From contig NZ_CP047209.1 of assembly GCF_030408755.1 (NCBI RefSeq), positions 930,001 to 994,000 on the forward strand: a stretch of DNA of 64,000 nt. Direction: 5' to 3'. The notes under the pieces are model-generated. The model did not search any database. It had not been told where the DNA came from and worked only from the letters and a program-made list of their open reading frames with translations. A program made the translations under genes and the position numbers. Shown here one piece after another: positions 45,509 to 54,279 of this stretch; positions within the stretch are counted from its first letter, which is position 1; each line of letters begins with the position of its first letter. This DNA is from Corynebacterium felinum. GTDB lineage: Bacteria; Actinomycetota; Actinomycetes; Mycobacteriales; Mycobacteriaceae.

Positions 45509-46735
45509 CTAATGCGCGGGTTTCGTTTGCATCGCAGCCGCGGTGATCGAACCATCCGATACACGAATACGCAATTGCGAACCGGGCGGAGACTGATCAA
45601 TACCCATCACAACCTCAGGTGGAGTGCCATCCCGCGGAATAACCTGCACCACAGCATAACCACGCGCTAAAGTCGCGGACGGGCCCAGCGCGGAAACCTG
45701 ATTGCGCAATGCCGCAACCTGAGTGGATTCAGCACGAAGCCTATGGCTTATCTCCCTGCGGCAGGAAGAAATCGCGCGCTGAATCTCTTCGCGGCGCACC
45801 TGAATCGGCAACATGGGATCAGCCAGCACGGGCCGGGAACGCAACGCTGTGAGGTTGTCTAACTCACGAGAAACCCAACCCCGAAGCGCTTGAATGGCGC
45901 GGGCGCGCAGCTCAACAATCAGCGCGCGCTCCGCGACAACATCAGGAACCACCCGCTTAGCCGCATCTGTTGGGGTAGCCGCGCGAAGATCGGCGACATT
46001 ATCCAAGATTGGATTGTCGGGTTCATGCCCAATCGCAGAAACCACAGGCGTGTTCGCCGCAGCAACAGCACGCTGCAACGCTTCTTCCGAAAACGGCAAT
46101 AAATCTTCCACCGACCCGCCACCACGGGCAATGATGATGACATCAACGAAAGGATCTGCGTCTAATTCCTGCAAAGCCTGAACAATCTCCGGAACTGCAC
46201 GAGCGCCCTGCACCGCAGTATTTATCACCGTGAAACGCACATCTGGCCAGCGATTATGGGCCACCGAAAGAACATCCCGCTCAGCAGCGGAACCGCGGCC
46301 GGTAATCAACCCGATAGTGTTGGGCAGGAAGGGGAGTGGTTTCTTGCGGTCGGCGTCGAAAAGCCCCTCAGAAGCTAGTTGTTTGCGCAACATTTCAATG
46401 CGCGCAAGCATCGCCCCCAAACCCACCTGGCGGATCTCAGTGACGCATAAAGAAAAACTGCCCCGACCCTCGTAGAACGAAGGCTTACCTAGCACGACCA
46501 CACGATCGCCCTCGGCGACGTCGGCAAGCAACTGAGTAGGGCATGTAATCTGCACACTCGCCTCAACTTCAGGGTCGCGCAGCGTCAGGTAAGACAGCTT
46601 CCAATTCGGATTCGCCTTATATTGGGTGATTTGCCCTTCAACCCAGACCTGGCCCAGACGCTCAATCCAGCCCTTCACTTTGGAGTTGAGCTCACGAACC
46701 GGCCAAGCCGCCTCAGGCGTGGTAGTAGCTGCCAC
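45509..46735 (-). CDS. xseA: Exodeoxyribonuclease VII large subunit
   Basis: A 408-residue catalytic subunit. The N-terminal OB fold shows [20 protein letters not shown]; the catalytic domain has [40 protein letters not shown] and [21 protein letters not shown] helical region follows and the C-terminus includes LARGYAVVQ. It is divergent from ispH with 38 bp between; GTG 46735 follows AAAGGAG. Confidence 0.95.
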   Translation of the reverse strand: MAATTTPEAAWPVRELNSKVKGWIERLGQVWVEGQITQYKANPNWKLSYLTLRDPEVEASVQITCPTQLLADVAEGDRVVVLGKPSFYEGRGSFSLCVTEIRQVGLGAMLARIEMLRKQLASEGLFDADRKKPLPFLPNTIGLITGRGSAAERDVLSVAHNRWPDVRFTVINTAVQGARAVPEIVQALQELDADPFVDVIIIARGGGSVEDLLPFSEEALQRAVAAANTPVVSAIGHEPDNPILDNVADLRAATPTDAAKRVVPDVVAERALIVELRARAIQALRGWVSRELDNLTALRSRPVLADPMLPIQVRREEIQRAISSCRREISHRLRAESTQVAALRNQVSALGPSATLARGYAVVQVIPRDGTPPEVVMGIDQSPPGSQLRIRVSDGSITAAAMQTKPAH

Positions 46736-46759
46736 TTCGGGTAAGTTCTCCTTTTGGAT

Positions 46760-46765
46760 TAGGAT
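46760..46765 (+). promoter_or_regulatory. -10 hexamer TAGGAT, leaderless ispH promoter
   Basis: TAGGAT is followed by exactly 8 nt and the ispH ATG at 46774. Confidence 0.6.
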
Positions 46766-46773
46766 GATAAATT

Positions 46774-47727
46774 ATGACTTCTTTCAAGAAAGTGCTTCTT
46801 GCTGCACCCCGAGGATACTGCGCCGGCGTCGACCGCGCAGTCGAAACCGTCGAACGTGCACTAGAGAAGTATGGCACCCCAGTCTATGTTCGCAAGGAGA
46901 TCGTGCACAACCGCTACGTTGTGGACACCCTCGCTGAACGCGGCGCCATCTTCGTCGACGAAACCTTCGAGGTCCCAGAAGGATCGCACCTCGTTTTCTC
47001 CGCACACGGGGTCAGCCCCGCAGTGCATGAAGAAGCCGAACGCCTCTCCCTCAAAACCCTCGACGCCACCTGCCCACTCGTGACTAAGGTGCACAACGAA
47101 GTCAAGCGCTTCGCCCGCGACGGCTACCAAATCCTGCTCGTAGGACACGAAGGACACGAAGAAGTCGAAGGCACCGCCGGCGAAGCACCAGACATCACGC
47201 ATCTTGTCGACGGCGTGGAAGGCGTGGACAAACTACCAGAGTTCCTGCAGCACGAAGAAAAGCTCGTGTGGCTGTCCCAAACCACTCTCTCCGTGGACGA
47301 AACTATGGAGATCGTGGACTTGCTGCACAAGAAGTACCCGCAGTTGCAAAACCCACCGAGCGACGACATTTGTTACGCCACCCAAAACCGCCAGGTGGCG
47401 GTGAAGGCGATCGCGGAGAACGCTGACCTTGTGATCGTGGTGGGCTCCCAAAACTCCTCCAATTCCAAGCGCCTAGTGGAAGTGGCACTGCAAGCAGGAG
47501 CAAAAGCCAGCTACCTTGTGGATTTCGCGCACCAAATCGACGAAGCATGGCTTGAAGGCGCAAACACCATCGGTATTTCTTCCGGCGCGTCCGTGCCTGA
47601 AATCCTTGTGCAAGAAGTGCTCGCATTCCTCGCCGAACGCGGCTACACCGAGGTTGAAGAAGTCCGCACCGCAGCAGAGAAGATCACCTTCGCACTCCCA
47701 CGCGACCTGCGCGTACCCCGCAACTAA
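46774..47727 (+). CDS. ispH: 4-hydroxy-3-methylbut-2-enyl diphosphate reductase
   Basis: A 317-residue iron-sulfur enzyme for the last step of the MEP isoprenoid pathway, giving IPP and DMAPP. The three cluster cysteines are in [29 protein letters not shown] and [28 protein letters not shown] and [13 protein letters not shown] are substrate-binding regions. Its product feeds the prenyl synthase found at 22.3 kb. Confidence 0.97.
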   Translation: MTSFKKVLLAAPRGYCAGVDRAVETVERALEKYGTPVYVRKEIVHNRYVVDTLAERGAIFVDETFEVPEGSHLVFSAHGVSPAVHEEAERLSLKTLDATCPLVTKVHNEVKRFARDGYQILLVGHEGHEEVEGTAGEAPDITHLVDGVEGVDKLPEFLQHEEKLVWLSQTTLSVDETMEIVDLLHKKYPQLQNPPSDDICYATQNRQVAVKAIAENADLVIVVGSQNSSNSKRLVEVALQAGAKASYLVDFAHQIDEAWLEGANTIGISSGASVPEILVQEVLAFLAERGYTEVEEVRTAAEKITFALPRDLRVPRN

Positions 47728-47742
47728 ACTCTCAAGAGAATG

Positions 47743-47812
47743 AAGCCCCCTTTTCAGCACACAGTTGACACATACGTGGAAACCTTGTTGAGGCTACAAG
47801 GGGGCTTTTGCC
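47743..47812 (+). terminator. Terminator after ispH
   Basis: AAGCCCCCTT (47743-47752) pairs with AAGGGGGCTT (47798-47807), followed by TTG. The loop is about 45 nt. Confidence 0.65.
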
Positions 47813-48179
47813 TTCGAAATCACTGTGTGCGAAGAGAAGAACACCTCGCTAAGGTGCACAAAGCACACAGAAACACGGAACGAACCTCCATTCCTGCATT
47901 CGACTCATCAGCACACCTTGTGGGGGATTAGCACCACCTGCCCGCCAATGCCCCACAGATGTAGTAAAAAATCGGCTCTATTACGACTAAAGGAGCAGCA
48001 GAGTTTCCTCCCATGAGGTGCGCACAGTTGCACTGTGCTGATTTTAAGCAACGCATGAGAAGCAAGAACACTTCTGCAGGAAAAAGACTCAAACTGCGAA
48101 ACCGCCGACTCCCCACAGCCCATACCTGAACAGGGATGAACTATGGGGAGTCAGGAAACGCAACTGAAAACTGCACGGT
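47813..48179. other. Gene-free stretch between ispH and DUF6542 gene
   Basis: About 370 bp with no gene. GACTCCCCA/TGGGGAGTC at about 48109-48152 forms a hairpin that may end the convergent minus-strand gene. Confidence 0.45.
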
Positions 48180-49379
48180 CTAATCAGAGTACAAATCATC
48201 ATCGAAACGGGAACGACGCTTTGGTGCCTGCGTCGTTTTCTTCACCACCCGCTTAACTGGAGGTTTTTGTCCCGCACGCACCTGGCCTTGAGCTGGAGTT
48301 CCAGGGTTTTTCCGAACAGCTTTTTTGACGCCAGGTTTTGGTTGCGCCGACTGCTGAGGCACCCGCTTTTTTACCACAGGCTTAGGGGGCAAAGCAGACC
48401 CAGCAGCTGCTGACTGCGAACGAGGCTGACGCACAGGGCGTGCAGGCTGTCCCTCCCGTTGAGGTCGTGCCGCAAAAGTTTCTGTACGTGGCTGCGCACT
48501 AGTAGCAGAACGACGCTGAGCCTGTTGGGCGTTAGGCCGCTGTGAACGTTGAGCCTGCTGGCCTTGCTGGGCAGCAGGACGCGGTGTGCGTTGAGGCTGC
48601 TGACCTTGCTGGCTTTGCTGGGGGTGAGGTCGCGGTGAACGCTGAGCCTGCTGGCGCACCCGAGGCCCCTCCGTAGCCTGCTGCGCCTGCGGCTTTTTGC
48701 GAACTGGACGTGGAGGAGCAACAACCTCTGCGTTCGGGGCGGCAGGAGAGGGCGTCGACACGCTCGACTGCAGTTTCCGGCTACGACGCGAACCTTTCCG
48801 GTTACGCTGCAACAACTCCTCCACAGTCACGGACTGGGCATCATCAGCAGCAGCATGGCGCACCCGTGAACGTGCCCGAGTTGCTTGCTCCACCGTCTGC
48901 TCATTGCGAGTCGAAGCCTCACGCCGAGACTGCAACTCACGCTCATGCGCAGCTTTCGCATTATGTTTATGCAAAGCCAAACGCAACCCCGAAATCACAG
49001 CTGCAGCCAACGTACCTACCGCAAGCACAGGGAAGTGCTGCAACAAAGGATAAATCGTAGTAATTTTTTGGGTTGCACTGAGGCCACCCTCATGATTACC
49101 AGAACCCATCTCCACCAAAAACCAGCCACACACCACGATGGCAATGCTGAACAAAAGCGGGATACTCGCAACCATCAAAAACAGCGCACGTGGCTCCGTA
49201 AGTAGGGACACAAGCACCACAGTGGCCAGGAAAACCCCTAAGAAAGCCCAGCCCAGAACACCTGAGCTGGTAGTAAACACAACCCCTGCGCTGAGACCCG
49301 CCACAAGCGCAGCAAGGGAAAGCCACAGAGGAATGCCATAAAAGGGTGCGGCCTGAGATTTGGGGCTAAGAGTAGACAC
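48180..49379 (-). CDS. DUF6542-type membrane protein with long basic tail
   Basis: A 399-residue protein. The first 145 residues hold four membrane helices (PLWLSLAALVAGLSAGVVF; WAFLGVFLATVVLVSLL; LFLMVASIPLLFSIAIVV; FPVLAVGTLAAAVISGLRLA), the DUF6542 region. The remaining 250 residues form a low-complexity tail rich in Arg, Gln, Pro and Lys with repeated QQGQQ, QRSQRPNAQQ and VKK pieces, likely cytoplasmic and possibly nucleic-acid binding. It ends RSRFDDDLYSD. Function unknown. GTG 49379 has a -10 TAAGAT 8 nt upstream. Confidence 0.78.
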   Translation of the reverse strand: MSTLSPKSQAAPFYGIPLWLSLAALVAGLSAGVVFTTSSGVLGWAFLGVFLATVVLVSLLTEPRALFLMVASIPLLFSIAIVVCGWFLVEMGSGNHEGGLSATQKITTIYPLLQHFPVLAVGTLAAAVISGLRLALHKHNAKAAHERELQSRREASTRNEQTVEQATRARSRVRHAAADDAQSVTVEELLQRNRKGSRRSRKLQSSVSTPSPAAPNAEVVAPPRPVRKKPQAQQATEGPRVRQQAQRSPRPHPQQSQQGQQPQRTPRPAAQQGQQAQRSQRPNAQQAQRRSATSAQPRTETFAARPQREGQPARPVRQPRSQSAAAGSALPPKPVVKKRVPQQSAQPKPGVKKAVRKNPGTPAQGQVRAGQKPPVKRVVKKTTQAPKRRSRFDDDLYSD

Positions 49380-49387
49380 GTTTGTAA

Positions 49388-49393
49388 ATCTTA
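49388..49393 (-). promoter_or_regulatory. -10 hexamer TAAGAT, leaderless promoter of DUF6542 gene
   Basis: On the minus strand TAAGAT is followed by exactly 8 nt and the GTG at 49379. It lies inside the 17-bp gap and the end of the upstream gene, so an independent start within an operon is suggested. Confidence 0.5.
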
Positions 49394-49396
49394 CTA

Positions 49397-50854
49397 TTAT
49401 TTTGGTTTCTTAAAGACACGTGCCACCTTCTTCGGCGCATCATTAATCATCTCCAGCACCGAATGCCGATCAAAGAACGCCTCATCACCCCGCGAACCAT
49501 CGGAAGAATCACTCTCGTGACTACGCGAGGCCAACCGATCGGCAATCATTTGACGGCCAATCGCCTCACCCCACAACCCCGTCAACGAACCAGCAGTGGT
49601 TGCAAACTCAATCTCCGCAGCAGTTTTCTCACCCGCCCGAAGCGCAGTCATATCGTGCAAATAGCGCAACAACACAGCGATCATGGCAGCAACAGGCACC
49701 GCCAAAAACGCACCAACAATGTGGAACAAAGAACCACCCACGGTCACAGACACTAGAACAATCACAGGGTGCAGATTCATCGCACGCGAATGCAGCAACG
49801 GGGACAACACATTGCCCTCAATCTGTTGCACAACCAACACAATAATCAGAGCAATGATTGCCTTGGTAGGGCCCAGCGAAACTAGCGCTACCAGTACCGA
49901 GAGCGTACCGGCGACAAAAGCGCCCACGATGGGGATGAAACCGGCAATAAACGTAAGCACTGCAAGCGCAAAGGCCATCGGGACACCCAAAATAACCAAA
50001 CCTAAACCGATGAACACAGCATCAACGGCGGAAACGATGGCTTGTGCCCGAATAAAACCAGACAAGGTGATCCAGCTGCGGGTCAAAATTTCAGTCAGGT
50101 GCCAGCCAGCACGTTTGCCCACCATTCCACGCAACCACGGCAGGAACTTATCCCCATCTTTAAGGAAGAAGAAGGTAAGCACCATCACGATACCCAAAGT
50201 GACAAGCACTGACGTGGCCACACCAAGCCCAGAGAAAATCTCGCTGGCAATCAAACCACCCTGTTGTTGCAGCCATCCCACAGCCGCATTGATGCGCTCA
50301 GAAAGCTGATCAGAATCTAAATTCAGTGGCGGCCCTTGAAGCCACAGCTGAAGGCGCTGAACACCCTCAAAAGCTTGGTAATACAAGGTTTGTGACTGTC
50401 TGCCCACGTTAGGCGCAATCATCCAAATGACAAAACCGAAACTGCCAAAAGCGCCCAGAATAGCCACCAATGCGGCAAGGCCAGCTGGAACACCCACCTT
50501 CCGCATCGCTGAGACCGGTGGCCACAAAACCGTGCTCACAATCAAAGCCAAAGCAATAGGCAGCGCACCGCGCCATACTTGGCGCAAAATGTACCAGGCG
50601 ACGAACGCAGCTGCGGCAATAATCAAAAGTCGCAAACACCACGCGGCGAGTGTTTTGATACCTGCCGCAATAATTTCTGCACGGTCGATGTGCACGGTTG
50701 CATCTTCATCGGGCTGCAACTGTTCGAAAACTTCGGCAGCCTCAGCAGAATCTACAAACCGCTCAGGCGCAGTGGTTTCATTTTGCGTGCTGTGCGCAGG
50801 ATCGGGTTCGTGGGAACTGGTGTGAGTGGTGCTGTGTTTAGTCACAAACTCCAT
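49397..50854 (-). CDS. AI-2E family transporter (PerM-like)
   Basis: A 485-residue permease. After a hydrophilic, acidic N-terminus (about 75 residues) come eight or so membrane segments: WCLRLLIIAAAAFVAWYI, ALIVSTVLWPPVSAM, LGIVMVLTFFFLKDG, and FIAGFIPIVGAFVAGTLSVL, with the family motif region ALIIVLVVQQIEGNVLSPLL. Relatives include the quorum-signal exporter TqsA and sodium/proton antiporters, so the substrate is open. A hydrophilic tail follows. The start ATG 50854 is preferred; the terminator of metS lies just upstream. Confidence 0.88.
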   Translation of the reverse strand: MEFVTKHSTTHTSSHEPDPAHSTQNETTAPERFVDSAEAAEVFEQLQPDEDATVHIDRAEIIAAGIKTLAAWCLRLLIIAAAAFVAWYILRQVWRGALPIALALIVSTVLWPPVSAMRKVGVPAGLAALVAILGAFGSFGFVIWMIAPNVGRQSQTLYYQAFEGVQRLQLWLQGPPLNLDSDQLSERINAAVGWLQQQGGLIASEIFSGLGVATSVLVTLGIVMVLTFFFLKDGDKFLPWLRGMVGKRAGWHLTEILTRSWITLSGFIRAQAIVSAVDAVFIGLGLVILGVPMAFALAVLTFIAGFIPIVGAFVAGTLSVLVALVSLGPTKAIIALIIVLVVQQIEGNVLSPLLHSRAMNLHPVIVLVSVTVGGSLFHIVGAFLAVPVAAMIAVLLRYLHDMTALRAGEKTAAEIEFATTAGSLTGLWGEAIGRQMIADRLASRSHESDSSDGSRGDEAFFDRHSVLEMINDAPKKVARVFKKPK

Positions 50855-50869
50855 CTTGGCACAAAGAAA

Positions 50870-50902
50870 GGGGGCCGGTGTGGACGAACCCACACAGCCC
50901 CC
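50870..50902 (-). terminator. Terminator after metS
   Basis: Minus strand: GGGGGC-tGTGTGG and CCACACcgGCCCCC form a stem followed by TTTCTTTG. Confidence 0.8.
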
Positions 50903-50935
50903 TTGAGTTGGGAAAATTTATCTCAACCTGAAACT

Positions 50936-51166
50936 TTATGCTTGTGTTGCTACGTTTTCCTCGGCAGCATTATCCGAAGATTGCTCACCGTTACCGTTGG
51001 TGCGGATTTCTTGGGCGATCAGGACTTCGTCGGTGGCAAAATCGTTGGTGCCGAGCTGACCCGACATGTCATCGGGGTGGCGCTGCAGGTGGATCAGTGT
51101 TGCCACTAGGCCGCCCCAGATGACCACGATGAACAACAGCATCATTGTGAGAGCAATTCCGCTCAT
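50936..51166 (-). CDS. metS: Methionine/alanine importer small subunit MetS
   Basis: A 76-residue protein with one N-terminal membrane helix (IALTMMLLFIVVIWGGLVA) and the MetS hallmark TLIHLQRHPDDMSG. In C. glutamicum MetS is required with MetP for sodium-dependent methionine and alanine uptake. It follows metP after 18 nt and has CGAGGAAA before its ATG. Confidence 0.92.
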   Translation of the reverse strand: MSGIALTMMLLFIVVIWGGLVATLIHLQRHPDDMSGQLGTNDFATDEVLIAQEIRTNGNGEQSSDNAAEENVATQA

Positions 51167-51184
51167 GAGAGTTTTCCTCGCTTC

Positions 51185-52810
51185 CTATTTGTATTGTTCG
51201 ATGGCGAAGCCGGCAATGCGGCGCTCATTTGGGTTGAATTGGCGGGGGACTTGTGGGATTCGTTCGAGTTCCGGTTCGATACCGAAGTCGGATCCCGGTG
51301 GGCCGTCGATTGGCAGACCCTTTGGCCAAGACAGCATGCTCATGATGAATCCGGCACCGACGATGACACCGACTACTGCCCAACCGTAGATGGCCACTTG
51401 CGCGGTGGTGTAGCCCCCATAGGGTTCCTTGATCAGGGATACGAGTTCTTGGAAGAGGGTGAAGCCCAGAACCAGGGTGGTGATGTTGACTACGCAGATG
51501 CGCCACCAGATTCCTACGCGGAAGGAGGAAACCATGTTGAGGTGTCCGGAGACTTCGTCGATGCGGCGCAGGATCCAGTCGAGGACGATGATGATGATCA
51601 GTGCGACCGCAACAATACCGACGTTGTTGGTGAACTTGTCCATGATGTCGAGGTTGACCAAACCTGCGGTGGTGGAGAACAGGGTCAGCGACAGGACTGC
51701 CATGAGCACACCCACGGAGATTGCGGTGGTCTTACGTGGCAGGTTCAGCTTGTCCTTGACGGCGGAGACAACAACCTCAAACAAGGAGAACAGGGAGGTG
51801 AAGCCGGCGATGGTCAGGGAACCGAAGAAGAGCACACCGAAGATTCCGCCTAGTGGCATTTGGTTGATGATGGTTGGGAATGCGATGAATGCCAGGCCGA
51901 TGCCGCCGCTGGCTGCTTCGTCGACGCCGACACCTTGCTGGAGGGCCATGAAGCCGAGTGCGGCAAACACGCCGATGCCTGCGAGAACTTCGAAGGAGGA
52001 GTTTGCGAAGGCGGTGACAAGGCCGGTGCCGGTGAGGTTGGTGCGTGGCTTGAGGTAGGAGGCGTAGGTCATCATGATGCCGAAGGATACGGAAAGCGAG
52101 AAGAAGATCTGTCCGTAGGCGGCAACCCAGACGGTGGGGTCGGCAAGTACTGACCAGTTCGGGGTGAAGAATGCGTTGAGGCCGTTGACTGCACCGTCGA
52201 GGAAGAGGGCGCGGATGACCACGATGAGGAATAGGGTGGTCAGCAGTGGCATGAAGATTTTGGAGATGCGGCCGATGCCGGAGTCGACGCCGACGGCGAG
52301 GACGGCGATGGCTGCTACCCAGACGATTGCCAGTGCGATGAAGATTTCCCAAATGAAGTCGAAGGAGAAGGTCTGGGATGCGTCCATTTGGAGGAAGGTT
52401 TCAAAGAAGTAGGTGTTGGGGTCGTCGCCCCAGACCTTGTTGAAACTCTTGACGGTGTAGAGTGCTGCCCATGCGATGATGGCTGCATAGTAGATGGTGA
52501 TGAAGAAGCAGATGCCTACTTGGAACCATCCGATAGGTTCTGCCCAGCGCTTGATGCGGCGGAAGATGAGCGGGTCGGAGCCGCGGTAGCGGTGTCCGAG
52601 TGCGTAGTCGAGGAACAGTAGTGGGATGCCTGCGGTGAGCAGCGCGATGAGGTAGGGGACGAGGAAGGCTCCGCCGCCGTTTTCGTAGGCGATGTAGGGG
52701 AAGCGCCAGATGTTGCCGAGACCGACGGCTGAGCCGATTGCTGCGAGGATGAATACCCAGCGGGTGGAGAATGTTTCCCTTCTTTGGCCTGGGTCTACCG
52801 AGTGTGCCAT
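51185..52810 (-). CDS. metP: Sodium-dependent methionine/alanine importer MetP
   Basis: A 541-residue neurotransmitter:sodium symporter family protein. The first helix carries the sodium-site sequence FILAAIGSAVGLGNIWRFPY followed by ENGGGAFLVPYLIALLTAG, characteristic of the family; about 11-12 membrane segments follow. Adjacent metS identifies it as the MetP of the MetPS system. The ATG at 52810 has GAAAGG about 10 nt upstream; the longer frame upstream is not supported. Confidence 0.94.
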   Translation of the reverse strand: MAHSVDPGQRRETFSTRWVFILAAIGSAVGLGNIWRFPYIAYENGGGAFLVPYLIALLTAGIPLLFLDYALGHRYRGSDPLIFRRIKRWAEPIGWFQVGICFFITIYYAAIIAWAALYTVKSFNKVWGDDPNTYFFETFLQMDASQTFSFDFIWEIFIALAIVWVAAIAVLAVGVDSGIGRISKIFMPLLTTLFLIVVIRALFLDGAVNGLNAFFTPNWSVLADPTVWVAAYGQIFFSLSVSFGIMMTYASYLKPRTNLTGTGLVTAFANSSFEVLAGIGVFAALGFMALQQGVGVDEAASGGIGLAFIAFPTIINQMPLGGIFGVLFFGSLTIAGFTSLFSLFEVVVSAVKDKLNLPRKTTAISVGVLMAVLSLTLFSTTAGLVNLDIMDKFTNNVGIVAVALIIIIVLDWILRRIDEVSGHLNMVSSFRVGIWWRICVVNITTLVLGFTLFQELVSLIKEPYGGYTTAQVAIYGWAVVGVIVGAGFIMSMLSWPKGLPIDGPPGSDFGIEPELERIPQVPRQFNPNERRIAGFAIEQYK

Positions 52811-53023
52811 GAGGAGAACGCCTTTCTTCGTGTTGGTGGGGCGGATGTGGAGGTTTTCTGATCGTCGGTGGGTTGGGTGATCAGTGGTGCTTCGTGTGCA
52901 GGGGTGTGGGTGTGTGCGCACGTTGCCTTGGTGTGTGAAGTGTCTTGGCCGATGAGGGGGTGTCCTTATTGGTAAAGGCTTCGGTCTAGAACTTTCGATA
53001 CGGCAGATTGTATAACTAACATT

Positions 53024-53056
53024 CCAAAAATGGGAAATCTAATCCCATTATTTGGG
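53024..53056. promoter_or_regulatory. Near-palindrome upstream of metP and ychF
   Basis: CCAAAAATGGGA (53024-53035) and TCCCATTATTTGG (53043-53055) are inverted with one indel around AATCTAA. It lies in the 297-bp divergent gap and could be an operator for metPS or ychF. Confidence 0.4.
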
Positions 53057-53093
53057 AAGTGGGGGATGGGGTGGGGTAATCCGGGTGAGGTGC

Positions 53094-53099
53094 TACTAT
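53094..53099 (+). promoter_or_regulatory. -10 hexamer TACTAT, leaderless ychF promoter
   Basis: TACTAT is followed by exactly 8 nt and the ychF GTG at 53108; no Shine-Dalgarno. Confidence 0.6.
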
Positions 53100-53107
53100 G
53101 AAAAACC

Positions 53108-54193
53108 GTGAGCTTAACTCTTGGAATTGTCGGACTGCCAAATGTGGGCAAGTCCACCCTTTTTAATGCCCTGACCCGCAATGATGTTCTGGCTGCGAAC
53201 TATCCGTTCGCCACGATCGAGCCCAATGTGGGTTTGGTGGAGTTGCCGGATTCTCGTTTGACTCGCCTTGCTGAGATCTTTGGTTCTGAGCGTATTTTGC
53301 CTGCCACTGTGTCTTTTGTGGATATTGCTGGCATTGTCAAGGGTGCGAGTGAGGGTGAGGGTATGGGTAATGCCTTCCTTGCCAATATTCGTGAGGCGGA
53401 TGCGATTTGTCAGGTTGTTCGTGCGTTTTCTGATGAGAATGTGATCCATGTTGATGGCAAGGTGGATCCGAACACTGATATTGATGTGATTAATACTGAG
53501 CTGATTTTGGCGGATCTTCAGACGATTGAGAAGGCTCTTCCGCGCCTTGAGAAGGAGGCGAAGAAGAACAAGGAGCTTGTCGACGCCGTGACTGCGACCA
53601 AGAAGGCGCAGGAAATCCTCGAAGATGGTCGCACGTTGTTCTCTGCGGCTAAGGTCGGCGAGATTGATTTGGCTCTGGTGCGTGATTTGCATTTGATGAC
53701 GGCGAAGCCTTTCCTTTATGTGTTCAACTCTGATGAGGGTGTGCTCACTGATGAGGCGAAGAAGGAGGAGTTGCGTCAGCTTGTGGCTCCTGCTGATTGC
53801 GTGTTCTTGGATGCGAAGACGGAGACTGAGCTTTTGGAGCTTGATGAAGATGAGGCTTTGGAACTTTTGGAGTCTGTGGGGCAGACTGAGCCTGGTTTGC
53901 ATTCTTTGGCGAAGGCTGGTTTTGCCACTCTTGGGTTGCAGACCTATTTGACGGCTGGTCCGAAGGAGTCTCGCGCATGGACTATTCATCAGGGTGATAC
54001 TGCGCCGAAGGCGGCGGGTGTTATTCATACTGATTTTGAGCGCGGTTTTATTAAGGCTGAGATTGTGTCTTTCGAGGATCTCGATAAGGCCGGTTCGATG
54101 GCTGAGGCCAAGGCCCAGGGCAAGGTCCGCATGGAGGGCAAGGATTACGTCATGGTCGATGGCGACGTGGTGGAGTTCAAGTTCAACGTGTAG
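53108..54193 (+). CDS. ychF: Redox-regulated ATPase/GTPase YchF (Ola1 family)
   Basis: A 361-residue universally conserved P-loop protein that binds ribosomes and prefers ATP. G1 is GIVGLPNVGKSTLFNALT, G3 FVDIAGIVKGASEGEGMGN, and the altered G4 is FNSDEG, as usual for the subfamily. A coiled-coil insert (about residues 135-165) and a C-terminal TGS domain (RAWTIHQGDTAPKAAGVIH ... YVMVDGDVVEFKFNV) complete it. The GTG start sits 8 nt after a -10 hexamer. Confidence 0.97.
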   Translation: MSLTLGIVGLPNVGKSTLFNALTRNDVLAANYPFATIEPNVGLVELPDSRLTRLAEIFGSERILPATVSFVDIAGIVKGASEGEGMGNAFLANIREADAICQVVRAFSDENVIHVDGKVDPNTDIDVINTELILADLQTIEKALPRLEKEAKKNKELVDAVTATKKAQEILEDGRTLFSAAKVGEIDLALVRDLHLMTAKPFLYVFNSDEGVLTDEAKKEELRQLVAPADCVFLDAKTETELLELDEDEALELLESVGQTEPGLHSLAKAGFATLGLQTYLTAGPKESRAWTIHQGDTAPKAAGVIHTDFERGFIKAEIVSFEDLDKAGSMAEAKAQGKVRMEGKDYVMVDGDVVEFKFNV

Positions 54194-54240
54194 CTTTTTT
54201 GGCGCACAGAAGGGGTGAAAAACTCACCTTAATCTCATAA

Positions 54241-54274
54241 GCGGGAGGCCTTGGTGAAAACCTAGACCTCCCGC
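54241..54274 (+). terminator. Terminator after ychF, target of intron copy 2
   Basis: GCGGGAGG (54241-54248) pairs with CCTCCCGC (54267-54274), followed by TTTCG and then directly by the intron. Confidence 0.8.
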
Positions 54275-54279
54275 TTTCG